Shown here: positions 1 to 13,143 of the stretch, piece after piece | How positions within the stretch are numbered: position 1 is the first letter of the stretch | Layout: every line of letters begins with the position of its first letter | Assembly: GCA_000611775.1 (NCBI GenBank) | Contig: KK106984.1 | Coordinates: 2,724,892-2,788,891 of the forward strand | Origin: Umbilicaria muhlenbergii | Lineage: Eukaryota; Ascomycota; Lecanoromycetes; Umbilicariales; Umbilicariaceae | Length of the DNA stretch: 64,000 nt | Direction of reading: 5' to 3' | Made by a program: the position numbers and the translations under genes | The notes under the pieces: generated by a model | What the model was told of the DNA's origin: nothing | The model's database searches: none | What the model saw: only the letters and a program-made list of their open reading frames with translations

Positions 1-1658
1 TTAATTAATGAAGCTCATTCAACATCAGTGACAGCACACTCAGACAAGATTAAGATGATAAAGTTATTATTAATTCAGTATTATTGACTGAATATGTCAA
101 ATGACTGTTCTACCTTTATTGTAAACTGTTAACCATGTTGTTAAATGCATGTACTTTAAGATAAGATCTCAGGCTTACTTCATCTATTATTAATTGAAGA
201 TAAGTGCTAACAGCATGTCTCATTCAACTTTAAATCCTTTTCACAGGACAAGAAAGACTTTGACAACATATTTATTATTATTAATCACTTTAAAAAAAGA
301 GCCTTCTCACTGTCATGTTAAAAGACAGTTACAGCAGCTTAAGCTGCATAATTATATTATAAATACATCTGAAGAATTTATGAAACACTTGAAACAGCAA
401 CATCAGATTAAGGTTTTCAGTTCATTTCAGTATTAACAAATAAACTCTGCAAGCTTGTGAAGGTAAAGCAAAAGCTTTCAACAGCATATCATTCACAGAC
501 TGATGAAAGCACTGAGGTACTGAATTAATACATTAATCAACAACTTCACTCTTTTGTGAATCACTTTCAAGACAACTGATCAGACCTTTTATTAATAATG
601 AACTTCACTCAAGTCATTCTCACTCATGAGTTTACAGGTATGTCATCTTATGAGTTAAAGTTGAAACAAATCCCTCATCTACACTTTCATTAAAAAGAGT
701 GAATGCAATCCTCAGACACAGTGAAAGAGCAGCTCACATGTAAAAAGGCTTAAATCTTTATCATCAGAATGCATGATGCTGTAAAATGAGCAAAGAGCAA
801 CCTGAAACAAGCTTAAAATAAAATGACAGATCAAGCAAATAAGCATTAAAAAGAATTAAACTTCTTCATCAGAGATTAAATTTACATTACTTGAAAGAAT
901 TGAATCACTGAAAGATTTAACTTAAAGTTGAATCATCAAGTGACAGGCTCTTATTGAATTTTTAATATAAAAGATCACTTTTATGTTCTGAAGCTATTTA
1001 AACACATGAAGATGAACAACATCTTTCATGCTGATTATTTAAAGAAGGCGGCAGATGATTTAATGTTGAATTAAATTTAAAACTTAAAGTTACTGACTGA
1101 AGTTAATGATCACCCTGAGTACACAGTGAAAAAAATCTTAACAAGCTGAATTCACAACAATGTCTTGCAATATCAAGTGACTTGAAAGGGATATGATTCA
1201 GACTCTGAATGATACAATATTAATGACTTTATAAGATCACTTTAAAAGGTAAAAAATTATCATGACTCTTATCTAAATGAGGCTGAGTCATCAAGAAGAC
1301 TACAAGTTTGATTAAATATTTATAAATCAGATGAAGAGCTGAACCTGATGAATGAAGACAACATGACAGTCAATAAAGAACTCAAGAAGCAATCAAGATG
1401 AAAAACTTAAAATGAAAACTGAAGATAATCCTCCTGTCTAAAAAGAGATGATGTTACAACATGATCAACTGACACTGACAGATATTGAATTACCTGATGT
1501 TAAATTAAATTAAAATTAGTGTGTCTTGACACTTTAATATTTATGTTGTGATTACACTCACAAGACTGCTTCCTTCTTTATACTTTTTTAAATTCAAATA
1601 ATTCACCTCTTGCAATGATTTTAAGCCTGCTTATAAAGTGAAATAGTTAACTGTAACA
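1..1658 (+). mobile_element. Ty3/Gypsy element, 3' end (cut by window start)
   Basis: The stretch is the 3' part of a second copy of the Gypsy family found complete at 14156-20352, here on the plus strand. For example, positions 560-780 match the reverse complement of the integrase C-terminal region near 15,000-15,230, and 960-1150 matches that near 14,650-14,870. It ends in a 207-bp LTR (1452-1658) preceded by a purine-rich tract. All reading frames carry stops, mainly TGA. The 5' part lies outside the window, so neither the other LTR nor the target duplication can be checked. Confidence 0.8.
1452..1658 (+). repeat. LTR (207 bp) of truncated Gypsy copy
   Basis: It starts TGTTACAAC and ends CTGTAACA. 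The length equals the two LTRs of the inner Gypsy element and the sequence matches their reverse complement along its whole length, with transition differences. A purine-rich run lies just before it, as expected for a 3' LTR. Confidence 0.85.
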
Positions 1659-1959
1659 CTTTAAAGTGTTGCATCAATATTTTATTAATTATGAATTCAG
1701 AGGTGTTCATTTCAACCTTCATGAGTTTATTTTCATTAAAATAATGCAGTAATGAAGTACTCATGAAGATCTTCTTCAGAGTTTTAAACACTTTCAATAC
1801 AGCTTCTGAAAGTGAAAAGAAGCAGATATGATGTTTTCTTATTATAATTCTTTTTTAACTTGTGAACTGCATGCTGAGTAACTTGTGTTAAATTTTTATA
1901 ATGAGGTTAAGCTGCTCTGCTTTCCTCTTATATTTTGATGAAAAGCAGTTCATTGATCA

Positions 1960-3101
1960 GAAGAAGAATCTGATACAACTTTAATCTTCTTTTTATCTTT
2001 TTGTTTTCAGAAGGTTTAACAATGATGCTGTAATTCATGAATAATCTCTTATAAACCTTCAAAAGAAGTTGATGAAGTTTAAAAAAATCTGCAATTCATG
2101 AATGTTCTTCAAAGGCAGTCATTCTTTAATAATTTAAATTTTCTTCAAGTTCATATATATGCTTTTTGTGTTGATCTTAAATTCTAGGAAGTTCACTTCT
2201 GTTGCATTAAATGAGCATTTGCTGATCTTAAGGTGAAGATCATGATGTTGTAATGCAGTTAATACTTGTCATACATACCTCTTATGCTTAAATTCATCTT
2301 TACTGAAGATCAGGACATTATTTAAATAAATCATGCAAATTATATTAAAAAACTCATTAAAAGCCTTATCAATAAAGACCTGAAATGTAACAGGAGCATT
2401 CATGAGATTAAAAAACATAATAAAATATTCATACAAGTTGAATCATGTTTAAAAAGCTGTTTTTCACTCATCTTCAGTCTTAATTCATACTTGATTATAT
2501 GCATTCTTGCAGTTCAGCTTCATGAATTTCTTGACTCTTTATAAATGATTCAACATATCTAATATAAATGATAAGAGATAACAGTTCTTAATAATAATGT
2601 CATTTAACTGCTTATAATTAATGATCAGTCACAGGCTTTCATCTGATTTAAGCATGAATATGACAGATGAAGCTGCAGGTGATATTAATTTACAAATAAT
2701 ATTAATTTTCATCATGTCATGCAAGTATACCTTCAACATATTGAGTTCAGTTGAAGACATTGAGTATAACTTTCTGAAAAAAGGTTGTTGACCTGGTTTT
2801 AAGTTAATAACATGATCATGAGAGCCTTTTTCAAGCAGGAATTACTTTTCAGCTGCTTAAAAAATGTCTGCATACTTATAATATTTAAGTGATAATGTGT
2901 TGTACACATTATTACTTTTGTTATACTGTAATGAGTTCATCTGAAGAGTATATTTTTTCATATCAGTCATTAAATCTGTCAGCTTAATGAAGTGATCAGT
3001 AATAATGAGATTGTTCATACATAAAACATTCTTTAAAGTCTTCTTCTCACTGACAGTGAATACTTAATACATGATAATATGTTTTAACTTTCTTCATAGG
3101 A
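1960..3101 (-). pseudogene. Gypsy reverse transcriptase remnant (third family)
   Basis: The minus strand encodes a broken RT: around 2300-2440 it reads a stretch like NAPVTFQVFIDKAFNEFF followed by IYLNNVLIFS, the place of the catalytic Y-x-D-D block, with both Asp changed (Asn-Asn). Upstream (2700-2830) there is a recognisable N-terminal RT region. Many in-frame stops, mostly TGA. The sequence differs from the two other Gypsy elements here, so I count it as a third family. Its 5' side is interrupted at 3102-3106 by the insertion of the composite chromovirus, so the rest of this element should continue past 24376. Confidence 0.75.
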
Positions 3102-3106
3102 ATTTA
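3102..3106. repeat. Target-site duplication ATTTA, left copy
   Basis: Five bases directly before the left LTR (3107). The same five bases follow the right LTR at 24372-24376, the normal length for a Gypsy insertion. Confidence 0.8.
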
Positions 3107-3334
3107 TGTCACGGGTTAATAACAATTTAAAACTCATATAAGGTATATACTCTGTAAGTGACTTAACAGTGTTAATGAGTCACATGAAAACTCTGCACTG
3201 CTTAATCTCACCTTCATTCCTTAGTTATTAGTTTTATATAATTAGGATCATATAACCTTTATACATTTATATCTCATGCTGTCATGAACCTCAATTATAC
3301 TTCCCTTTCTAGTAAGAGACATTATAATCTCACA
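3107..3334 (+). repeat. Left LTR (228 bp) of composite chromovirus
   Basis: It begins TGTCACGGG and ends ATCTCACA. It aligns without gaps to 24144-24371, with about 26 transitions and no transversion. Confidence 0.85.
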
Positions 3335-3791
3335 GTTTTAATAACTTTACCTTTCAAAGAATGATGGCCTGAGATAAGATGCAGACTTGAAATCAACTAC
3401 ATCAAACTTCTGAAGCAGAATGAGACATGATGATGAAGAATTAATAAAATGATCATGAAACATCACTCCTTTCTTCTGATATCAGTGAAGTGAACCTCAT
3501 GAGTGAAGGATCCTCAGGTGAAACAGTGCACAACATTAATAATGAGATCATGCAAGTGAGATAATAATGAGATGAACTTTTAAAGCAACAAGAGTTACAA
3601 CAGCTCTGAACAGAAGTTTTAACATTATGAATTAATTTACTTAAAGATCCTGTCACCCGTGTTGATACCTCAGCTGATAAATTCCTCAACTTGATGAATG
3701 CTGAGTTTATAACAAGCAAGCACTACGCTGATGAAATGCTATTAATACAAAATGTATAATCAAGAATTCAGGCAAAGGAGTTGCTATTATA
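3335..3791 (+). pseudogene. 5' leader and start of chromovirus gag region
   Basis: Between the left LTR and the noncoding insertion lies sequence that should be leader and gag N-terminus. Frames are broken by many stops. A short open frame on the minus strand here is a by-product of low stop density and has no recognisable similarity. I do not recognise a primer-binding site after the LTR. Confidence 0.4.
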
Positions 3792-4694
3792 ATCATTAGC
3801 AATTTAGCAAGTTAACTCTGACTCAGTTTTTAGCACTTTTAGCGCTCTGAGCTTCTGATCTCATGTCTCAGCTAACAGCTGCTCTTAGCACCCTCTGAGC
3901 ACTTTGAGCTCAACCTTAAATCTTGAGCAAAACATCAAAATTTTGTGATAAAAAAACAATTATTAAAACAATTGTTTAAACAAGTACACACACAGTGTTA
4001 TAATAACAGTAAAACTTATAATAAGTAAACTTTTGCTAAAATTCACTTTTCTGCAATAAAAAATCATGATTTGTTGAGTCTGAAAGCACTGTATAAGTGT
4101 TGAGTTCTGAATATTTAAAGAACTTCAAGATTTTCACCACTTAAAAATTTACACACTTTAATAACTTTTGCACCTCAACAGATATGAAGAAACTTTCAAT
4201 GCATAAATTATAAAAAACAGTATTATCTATTAATGTTAAATTAAAAGTTTCTTCATAACTGCAGTTGTTGTTAAGTTATATTTAATTCAAGTCTTCAATA
4301 GTGAAAAATCTTTCAAAAAAAGTCACATACTTTGAATAACTATTGCGCTTTTATACTTATAATATAACTTTCAGTTTATAAGTTGTAGAAAATAAGCTGT
4401 TTAAGAGTTTTCTTATACAAACTTTCTTTTTATGTGTTGTTGTTGTTGAGTTATTCAAAAAGGCATTAAAAGTCTGTTTATTAATGTTGTGATTTTCACC
4501 ACTGAAAGTTTAAAATCAATGTAACTTTTTAACAACAACAGTTATAAAAAAAACTTTAAGTTATAAAACTGTTAAATAGCTTCTTAAAGTGTAAGATTTG
4601 TATGAGCTCATTTACTGCTCAGAGAGTGCTCTGAGCGCATAAAGTACTATTAACTAAAACCTTATTTTTGAGCGGGCTGTCAAATTGCAGATGT
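3792..4694 (+). repeat. Noncoding insertion element, copy 1
   Basis: About 0.9 kb, very similar to the reverse complement of 24425-25449 over nearly its whole length. It interrupts the gag region of the chromovirus. No coding frame. It contains degenerate internal repeats in both orientations (runs such as AGTTTATAAGTTGTAGA and GTTGTTGTTAAGTTA recur) and near one end an 8-bp inverted repeat GCTCAGAG-AGTG-CTCTGAGC. Copy 2 has clear inverted ends; here the left end is diverged, so that boundary is approximate. It looks like a non-autonomous DNA element; the family is unknown to me. Confidence 0.65.
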
Positions 4695-5520
4695 ATCATG
4701 ACAAGAACATGAAAGAGCACTTGAATTAAATGTGAGATGCAAGAAATACCTTTCATTTTAACTCAGCTGATTTCCCTCATGAGGAGGATAAGGTGATTTA
4801 CATCATGTAATACTTAAAGAGTGAACCAAAGGAGGCGTGACTGTGAGATGATGAGATTAAAAATTATTTCACTGTTACTTGAGATGATTTTATGAAATTC
4901 CTGCTCAACATTATTGAGGACCCTGTGAATCATCAGTTTCACATCACTCAGCTGTATAATAATGCTGTTCAATTACCTCATCAATCAGTTTAAGCTTTCA
5001 ATAGTTATTTAAGCACCTTGAAAGCTCAGTTACCTTCTTACAGTGAAGAGCACATAAGGACTCACTTTTTCACAAAATTGAAACTTAAGATTCAGGCAGC
5101 CTTGATGAATTATCAGAACTTACTCACAACTTAAAAAAAATCATCATCTTAATTATGCACTTGAAGAATAACTTATGTTTGAGAGGTGCTGCAAAATCAA
5201 AAGCAAATTTTAATATAATAATCATCTTCAGTTGTAAACCTGAGCTGTCATTAAAGTTTACTGAGAATAAGGATCATAAGCCTGATGAGAGCAAGATAAA
5301 AAGCAAGTGAGATAATAAACATGAAAGCAGATCAATGAAGACTCCTGAAATAAAAAACTTATCACATGTGACTTATTGAAATTATAATCAGAAGAGACAT
5401 TATTCCTTTAATTATTCACAGCCTGTGAAAAACTCAGACTTAAATAAGACCCTGATTGCAGCTGTTTCAACATCAAAAAATGAAAACACTTCAGTGAAGA
5501 CTTCATATCATTGAAGTGCT
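4695..5520 (+). pseudogene. Chromovirus gag, degraded
   Basis: One frame around 4890-5130 reads a typical Gypsy capsid (Retrotrans_gag-like) pattern, with stretches such as EDPVNHQFHITQLYNN and AFNSYLSTLKAQLPSY, interrupted by TGA and TAA codons. It continues from the broken start left of the noncoding insertion. Function when intact: capsid protein of the retrotransposon particle. Confidence 0.65.
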
Positions 5521-5539
5521 GAACAAAAGTAGCCTCAGA

Positions 5540-7440
5540 GTTTAATTTAATTGTTGATGAACAAGTTCTTTACAATGATGATGTCATACTCATGCAAGCC
5601 TTATTGAACACAGGAGCTGAAGTCAATGTGATTTTACAACATTTTATTATTGAGTATCAATTGACTCATATGAAGGGCTTGTTGCCTCAATCTTAATTCT
5701 TAAATGATCAGAAGACTTACTGCTTCAGTGCTTATCATGTGTGTTATTAGCTTACTGACAGTTGAGGATAATCTCATGAATGTAAATATGTGTTTTATAC
5801 TTTAAATAAGTCAGGATCACCTCTTATCCTTGAACTTTTCACATTGAAAACTGAGCATGTGTGAATCAACTGCAGAATGAAGGCGTGATGCTTCAACATT
5901 AAGAAGCAGTTTATTGAGTTACAGTCACTTAATGAATTCATAAAAGAGATTCAAGATCACTCTGCTGTTTATGTCATGATATGAGTCAGTCTGAGTGATG
6001 ACGCTGCATCAGAGGTGTGCATATAAAGTGTTGATATAACATAAGCTTTACCTGAGGAATACATTAATTATATGAATGTATTCTCAACAGAGAATGCTGA
6101 CCTCCTTTCATCTCATAAGATCAATGATCATGCAATTGATTTAAATGACACAGATTCATCTTATGACCCTTTGTATAATCTCTTCAATACTGAGCTAAAG
6201 GTGTTATGAGAATACCTGAATAATGTCTTAACAAAAGGTTGAATTTATCATTTCATGAGCTCTGCAGGAGCACTCATTCTTTTTGTTTTAAAAAAAGATG
6301 AAGAGCTGCACTTATGCATTGATTATTAAAGGTTGAATAAAATGATCATCAAGAACAAACACCTGTTACCTTTTATAAATGAAACATTGAATCAGCTTAA
6401 TGAAACTAAGTTATTTATGAAGCTAAATTTAAAGAATGCTTATCATCATATTCACATAAAGGAGGGTGATGAGTGAAAAATGATGTTTTACATGCATTAC
6501 AGTCACTTTGAGTATATAATCATGTCTTTCAGATTGATCAACACTTCAGTTACATTTCAAGTTTACATCAACTGAGCATTAACAGGACTTGTGAATGTCT
6601 TTTGTGTTATTTATTTAAATGACATCCTTATATACTCAGGATCATCAGTGAAACACTGAGAGCACATTAAGCAGGTGCTAGACAGACTTCATTGATTTCA
6701 ACTGTATATAAACCTTAAGAAGTGTGAATTCTTTATTACAAAGGTGAAATTCTTAAAGTTTATTATCACTACTGAAGGCGTAGTGATGAACTCATGATGA
6801 GTGAACATCATATGAGACTGATCAGTATTAAGAACTTTTCAGGAAGTACAAGTCTTCCTGAGCTTTATGAACTTTTATAGACGCTTTATTAAATGTTATT
6901 CACAAGTTGCAGCCCCCTTAACAAACCTTATGAAAGATAACAAGAATGAAAAGAAGTTTAAGTCTTTTAAATTTTCAAGTGATGCAAAAGTGATGTTTAA
7001 TCATCTTCATGAGGTCTTTACAATAGTGCTCATCCTGATTCACTTTGATTCAAAGTTATGAATACAGGTGAAAATGAATGCATTAATCATTAAACTCACT
7101 GACATCCTGTCTCAGCTGTTGAATAACAGGAAGTGACATTTAATTGTATTTTAATTAAGAAAGCTGTCTCCTTTAAAGACTTAATATGAAACTCATGATC
7201 AAGAGCTTCTTGCCATCATTATGATGTTTAAACACTGATGACACTACCTCAAAGGCAGTTGTCATATCATAGAGGTATTAACTGATCATAACAATTTATG
7301 AGGATTTATGAACATGAAGGAATTGAATGACAGGCAAGCATGATGAGTAATAAAGCTCACTACTTTTGATTTTAATATTTTGCATCAGTTTGAAAAAATC
7401 AATCCTGCTGATGTGCTGTCAAGGTGATCAGACTATGAAG
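5540..7440 (+). pseudogene. Chromovirus protease, reverse transcriptase and RNase H, degraded
   Basis: Near 5606 the frame reads LLNTGAEVNVI, an altered aspartic protease D-[ST]-G-A site (Asp to Asn). RT spans about 6060-6830; near 6600-6640 it reads YLNDILIYS in place of Y-x-D-D-ILIYS, again with Asp changed to Asn. RNase H-like sequence follows to about 7440. In-frame stops are frequent and mostly TGA. The changes explain loss of both protease and polymerase activity. A short open stretch at 6867-7061 is the connection region after RT. Confidence 0.8.
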
Positions 7441-7879
7441 ATGTTAAAGAGGTGAATGAAATCATGAAGAAATTACTCTTAACATTTCAGAGAAAGTTAA
7501 TCACTCTTGTGAATGTATTCTCACTCAGATATGCCTTTATTGTTGAGCAGTTGCTCATAAGAGCGGGGAGAATGATCAGAATTAAAAACCTTAAACTTCA
7601 GAAAAAATGCTGAAAAAGTGATGACAAAACATTTACTTATAATGATTATGATGTAACTGTGAAACAGCTTAACCCTGTCACTGAAACTGTTGATTGTAAA
7701 CAACTTGTTTCACATGTGATGATAAGAGATCTTGTCATTCATGAAACAGCTGATGAAAGCCTGAGTTTACCTCTGAGAAATTTAATTCAAACTCTACAAA
7801 ATGATGATTCATTTGTAGAAGTGACATACAACACTGATTGTACATCAGTGAAGTGCAAGGTTAAAGCTGAAAGTCTTTA

Positions 7880-9215
7880 AAGGTTTAACTCTGAAGGCCT
7901 TTTATTTCATGAGGAACAAATATACATTCTGAAAGAAAAGTCAATAAAAGTAAAGATTTTAAAACATCATCATGATGATGTCTTGACAGAGTATTTCAGG
8001 GTAGAAAGAATCCTTAAATTGATTGATCACAAATATTATTGAATTGATATGAGTCAAGATGTTAAAGATTATGTTGCATCATGTGACATCTGTCAAAGGA
8101 TGAAAGTGTTTAAACATTATTTTTATGATGAGCTACAGGCGCTGCCTCAGCCAGAAGAATCATGACAATAAGTCATAATGAATTTTATCATCAACTTGCT
8201 GTCAAGTAAGTGCAAGAGTTGTATTTATGATGTGATCTTAATGATTATGAATCAGTATACAAAAATAACTTGATATATTTAAATCATGAAAATGATTACA
8301 ACAACAGAGTTGACTGACTTGTTTTATGAGGAAATAATATGTTGATTTAATGTACTGAAAGGGGTTGTCTCTGATTAAAGATTAATTTTCACAAGCACTT
8401 TCTGATTGAAAATGTGCTATTATTTAAGAATAAAGTATCAGCTAAGCACTGCCTTTCACTTGCAGATGAATAAACAAACAGAATAACAGAATTAAACCTT
8501 AAAACATTATCTTCATTATTATTACTCAGATGAACAAGACAACTGAATAAATCTTTTACTCTTAACAGAATTCACTTACAATAATGAAATACAAACATCA
8601 ATAAAGTGCAGCTCTTTTTATGTCATGTATGCTTATCATTCAGAAGTAAGATTTAAAGTTGAGGATGATTTCAGAAAAAAAGAGGTACCTGCAGTTAAAA
8701 ACTGAGTGAAATAATTTCATGACATACAGGAAGTGCTGTCACAATGATGAAAAAATATAATTAAATCTCAGGCAAAATATTATGATGTTAAACATAAACT
8801 CAAGACTTATAATGTGAGAGACTTGATAATGTTATTTATGAAGAACTTATGACAGAAGTGCTTAAACAGAAAACTGTTTCATAAATTCATTAAATTATTT
8901 CAAGTTGAAGACTTAATAGAGAAGCAGATTTACAGGTTAACTTTATCATTCATTTATTAAATTTATAATGTCTTTCATGTCTTTTACTTGAAGTCTTATC
9001 AGTGCAGAGCTGATGATGACTTTAAATTATTACTGTCACCTTCAGAGTTAATTGATGATGAAGAAGAATATAAAGTTGAAGAGATTTTAAATCACTGAAA
9101 ATTCAAGAACAAAATCCTGTACAAAGTGAAATGAAAAGGTTGATCAGAAGAATATGATCAATGAGTGTTAAAAAAGAACTTAAAAGGTGTGCAGGAAATG
9201 CATGTAATCTTTAAT
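7880..9215 (+). pseudogene. Chromovirus integrase with C-terminal chromodomain, degraded
   Basis: The zinc-binding H-H-C-C region lies around 7960-8110 and ends in CDICQRMK. The core follows, with MNFI where MDFI is usual (first catalytic Asp to Asn). Around 9065-9200 a chromodomain is readable as YKVK*KG*SEEYDQ*V: the three Trp expected in this motif are all TGA (9132-9134, 9141-9143, 9162-9164). Chromodomains of such integrases steer insertion towards heterochromatin, which suits the location. Confidence 0.8.
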
Positions 9216-9429
9216 AATAAATTAAAAGAGTGCAGAAGAAAGTGATCAAGAAAGATTTAATTAATATCATAAGAACACTTTTTCCTGATTTTTCTCAAGA
9301 GGTTTTACAGATTTTATTAAGACTTTATAAGTGATTTACAGCAAGAGTCATGAGTGATAAGTTCATTAAAGAAGATGAATCTTCAACAAAGTATAAAAGA
9401 ATCATAATATTATTTCTGTCACAACAGCA

Positions 9430-10450
9430 GATCAAAGCAGGAAAAAGAATTATTATATAAAATCAACAAAACATCAATAAAGAATTATTTACTTCTCATC
9501 ATCATTATCATCTTTCTTTTCATCTTTTTTATTCTTTTTCAGTTTCTCTGACCCCTCTGACCTCTTGAAAGGAGAAAAATCTTCATCATCATCATTTATA
9601 AAGTGACTGTCAGGATGGAAGTCCTGATCTGAGATGAAAAGATGAGACAGGATGAGATGAGATACAGAATCAAGCAGTAATTCTGTCCTCTGAGATCAGA
9701 ACAGGAGTCTCATCTTGTTTTATTTCTTAATCTCAGTGAAATCCTGATCACATGACTTCTTATATATGACTGTCAGTGGTTTTGAGACACGGGGAAAGGT
9801 TAATTCAGACACAGAGAAATTAATACATTGTAACAATTCATTATAATGATCTAGACTATCAATCTATCTTAATGACTTTAATTTTAATCATTTTCTTTGC
9901 AGCTGTCTCTTGTTACTCAAGACATATTCTAGTCTTGCTCTTGAGTTGATTGATGTTTTCATGAGTATGAAACTCAAGCTTAATGATTTATCATGCTGAC
10001 TTGATAGAATTGATAACTCATTTAAGTCTTCAGTTACATCAGCAACATTCTGTAGCTTTGCAGGTGATCTCATATGATTAACATTAAATAATAATGCTTA
10101 AAGCTCATCATCATTCAGCTCATTCACATCATAATTCTCATTCATTAACTCCTCAGTATCACTGCTTCTTATTAGACAGACAATAATATATTACATTAAA
10201 TAACATACCTGAATACTTCAATGACTCATTGTTTTTCTCTCTTATGTGTTGACATATATCCTCCTTCACCTTTATGTCTGACATTTGATGCATCACCTTC
10301 ATCATGTGATAAAGAAATGTGAGTAAGACTCTCAGCATCATTCATATTCACTCATTGTGTTTCATATTCTTAATCATTAAGGGTGAGTTCATCTGCAGGA
10401 GGAGATTAATCATCTTGAGTATGTTATTATATATCTTCCTCATGTGTTAT
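9430..10450. other. Unassigned AT-rich DNA downstream of chromovirus pol
   Basis: No gene recognised. It contains an imperfect palindromic patch at about 9635-9720 (arms with GATGAGAC and GTCTCATC). A related palindromic patch with perfect 11-bp arms TCTGTCTCATC / GATGAGACAGA lies at about 23010-23091. These may be ends or internal parts of the hAT-related element, but I found no clear terminal repeats. Confidence 0.3.
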
Positions 10451-10479
10451 CATATCATGAATGTGAGTAGTGTCACATT

Positions 10480-12800
10480 TTTTGATTATCATGATGTCAG
10501 ATATAATGTCTGAGTTGAAGTGACTCTGATGATAAATAACAACATCTCATGTCATGAAAAAAAGGTGCTTCACATTTATATCAGTTACTGATATAGCAAG
10601 AATGTTCTTTGTCATTTGTAATAAAGCAGGCTTACTGATCTTCAGCTGTTTTCATAAAAGAAGAATGTTGTCATGCTTTAATTTTATTTCATTAAAGTAT
10701 TATGAGGCTTCACTCTCTTGATAATTTTTCATCTCTCTTGATCTCTGAAGTGTGAAACTCCTTGAAGTTAAAAGAACACTCTTCAGAGATTTCTTCATCA
10801 TGCTAAAAGGTGCAGATTGTTATGACTGATATTGAATAATCTTCTGTTCTTAATAATTCACTTCATAATAATCAAGGAACTTTTATTGATATTATGCATA
10901 ATCCTCAAAGTCTCATTCAGCGCTCTGCAGTAGTGATTAAAATATAAAGTTTAAAATCATTACAATAAATCATTAAAAATGTTGACTGCTTACCTTGAAC
11001 AAATCAAGCTTCAAAGAAGAATCAAGGCAGGCATTTACTGTAAACAACACTCTTCACTCATCATACATTCACTCATAATATGTTGAAAGTTTATTTTTTA
11101 CCGCTGCAACAGCCTCCTGCAGATTAAAAGATCATTTGAGTTTAAACTTTTAAACTTCTTAACACTGTCACTTTAAATGATCAAAAAGTTCATTATAAGT
11201 GATTTAAGTGCAAAAAATGTTTAACTGATCTGTCACTCTCAGTGCATCTGTAAAGCTTTAAAATGATTATAATAAACTGATGAGATACTTGACCTGCTCT
11301 CATTCAATGTCACTGAGTATCAGAACTCATCATATAAACTTTTTCTCTTTTATTCATTCTCTGCTGAACTCACGCATCTCATATGCTCATTTAAGCATGA
11401 AGAAAGAACTGTTTCATCTTGTCACAACATCTTCAATTAAGCTCTTCTGCAAATGAGGGGGTGTATTAATCTGAGTGACTTTATATCTCTTAAGTCATTG
11501 TGATGATGAGTTGACTGCAATGACTAATGCATGAACCTGAACGCAAAGTTAATTGATCATTATAATATATCATTAGAAAGACTAAAATCTTTTGAAATGT
11601 AAAATTAAAGTTTTTATCCTTCTCATGCACCTCTTTTAATTAACTCAGTGTTTTGACATCTCACTTCTTTATAGGATTGTCATTGTTTGCTGACACTTTA
11701 AGTGAGTGTAGTAGTGCGTTGACAGATAGTTGAAAGACATGTGTCATGCAATTAACAGTATTCATGTCTTCATTTCAATGAATCTTTTATTTTCATAGCA
11801 GTGATGTCAGCTTCATGTGCAGTGTTTCATTATTCAAGGCATTGTCAGCTGTGATAGCAAGGAGCTTATTCAGGAGCTTATAATTATTAAGCACATTTAT
11901 TATCACCTTTGTTAAATTCTTCCCTGTATGCTTGCCGTGAAGAGGGGAAAACTCAAGAAGAACCTCATGATAATCTCAGTTATCATTTATGAAGTAATCA
12001 GTGATGTCAAGAAATGCAAGATTATTTGAACTTGTTCAACAGTCAAGTGCTAAAGAAACTTTCATTCTTGATTTTAATTTTATTAACACAGTTTATTTAA
12101 GTTCCTTTGCTCACTTCTTAACAAGGTGAGAGAACTTGATTTAATGAGAAACCTCAACATCAAATTAAAGAAAATCAAGCAAGCATAAAAATGAGAAATA
12201 TTTAACTGAGCAGAAAGACATGTTGAGGTCAAGAATTATTTAAACAAGTTGATTCTTAAAAGCTTCTTATGTAAATCTGCTAAACGCGGGCTTAATGAGT
12301 ACAGAGTTGATGAACTGAAGTCATATCATTAGAATATATTGTTATAACAGGAGTTTAAAGAAGTCAGTACTTTTTATAATAATTAAAGAAGAGTCATCTG
12401 CCCTGTTTGATTCACTTCACAATTTTTAATGTTGATATGCTTTGTCATATCATTGCTCCCTGTATCATTAAAATTAAGATGTTTCAGAACTTTTTCACAA
12501 AGTTTACAGATAACAGCAGGCTTCTCAGTTTTAATTTCAACAACTTCATGATATGATGCTCACAGCAGAGCCTTTCACTTTGTATTACTTTAAAGAACAG
12601 ACTTGTGTTTTATCATCTTTTTAAGTGTATCTTGACCTCATTTCATTCTCTCTCATCACACTTTGAATTCATCATGAAACTTAAAGATTTAAAGAACATA
12701 ATCACTCTTTCTGTTTTATAAAAGACATGCTGATGATGATTCAGTGATAAATAAGAGATCAACAGAAGTTGACTGTGAAGCTGAAGCTTAATCATCTTCA
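10480..12800 (-). pseudogene. hAT-family transposase, degraded
   Basis: On the minus strand, a BED-type zinc finger is readable at about 12560-12420 (CKLCEKVLKH...HINIKNC). The catalytic core lies around 12070-11830, with stretches like SLALDC*TSSNNLAFL, YHEVLLEFSPLHGKHTGK and LLAITADNALNNET. The C-terminal dimerisation region lies around 10680-10490. This order is that of hAT transposases. Stops are mostly TGA, one at the conserved Trp after SLALDC. Terminal inverted repeats and the 8-bp target duplication could not be found. Confidence 0.75.
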
Positions 12801-13143
12801 AAAGTAAGAGTAAATTGTGAGAAAGTCATGCTGTCTTAAGATGAATAATGATGTTAAAGGGTATGAGAATACAGAAAGCTCTTTGAATTAAATAATTTAT
12901 TTAAACAGAGCTTGAATTTTAATCACTTAATTAAAAAAGTACATACATGCATTGAATTAAAGATTAAACTATTCTGAAAAAGGAATTTTAATGCATGATT
13001 ATGATGATTAATGTTACCTGACAAATCACACAGTCTGATTGATGTGTTTAATATTTGTTGAACAGTCAACATTCTTGAAAATGTCTGATCATGTCAGATA
13101 ATACTTGTTTACTTCATTAAGATTCAGACTTTGATTTATTCAT

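Noticed and set aside
194-436. Short open frames in the AT-rich island as real genes (for example 194-436, 10319-10513, 18472-18678, 22122-22355)
   Set aside because: They lie inside degraded elements, often antisense, have no domain and no start context; low GC with few TAA/TAG makes such frames likely by chance.
3792-4694. Helitron end for the noncoding repeat
   Set aside because: A hairpin is present near one end, but the expected 5' TC and 3' CTRR ends are absent and the copy-2 ends are inverted repeats.
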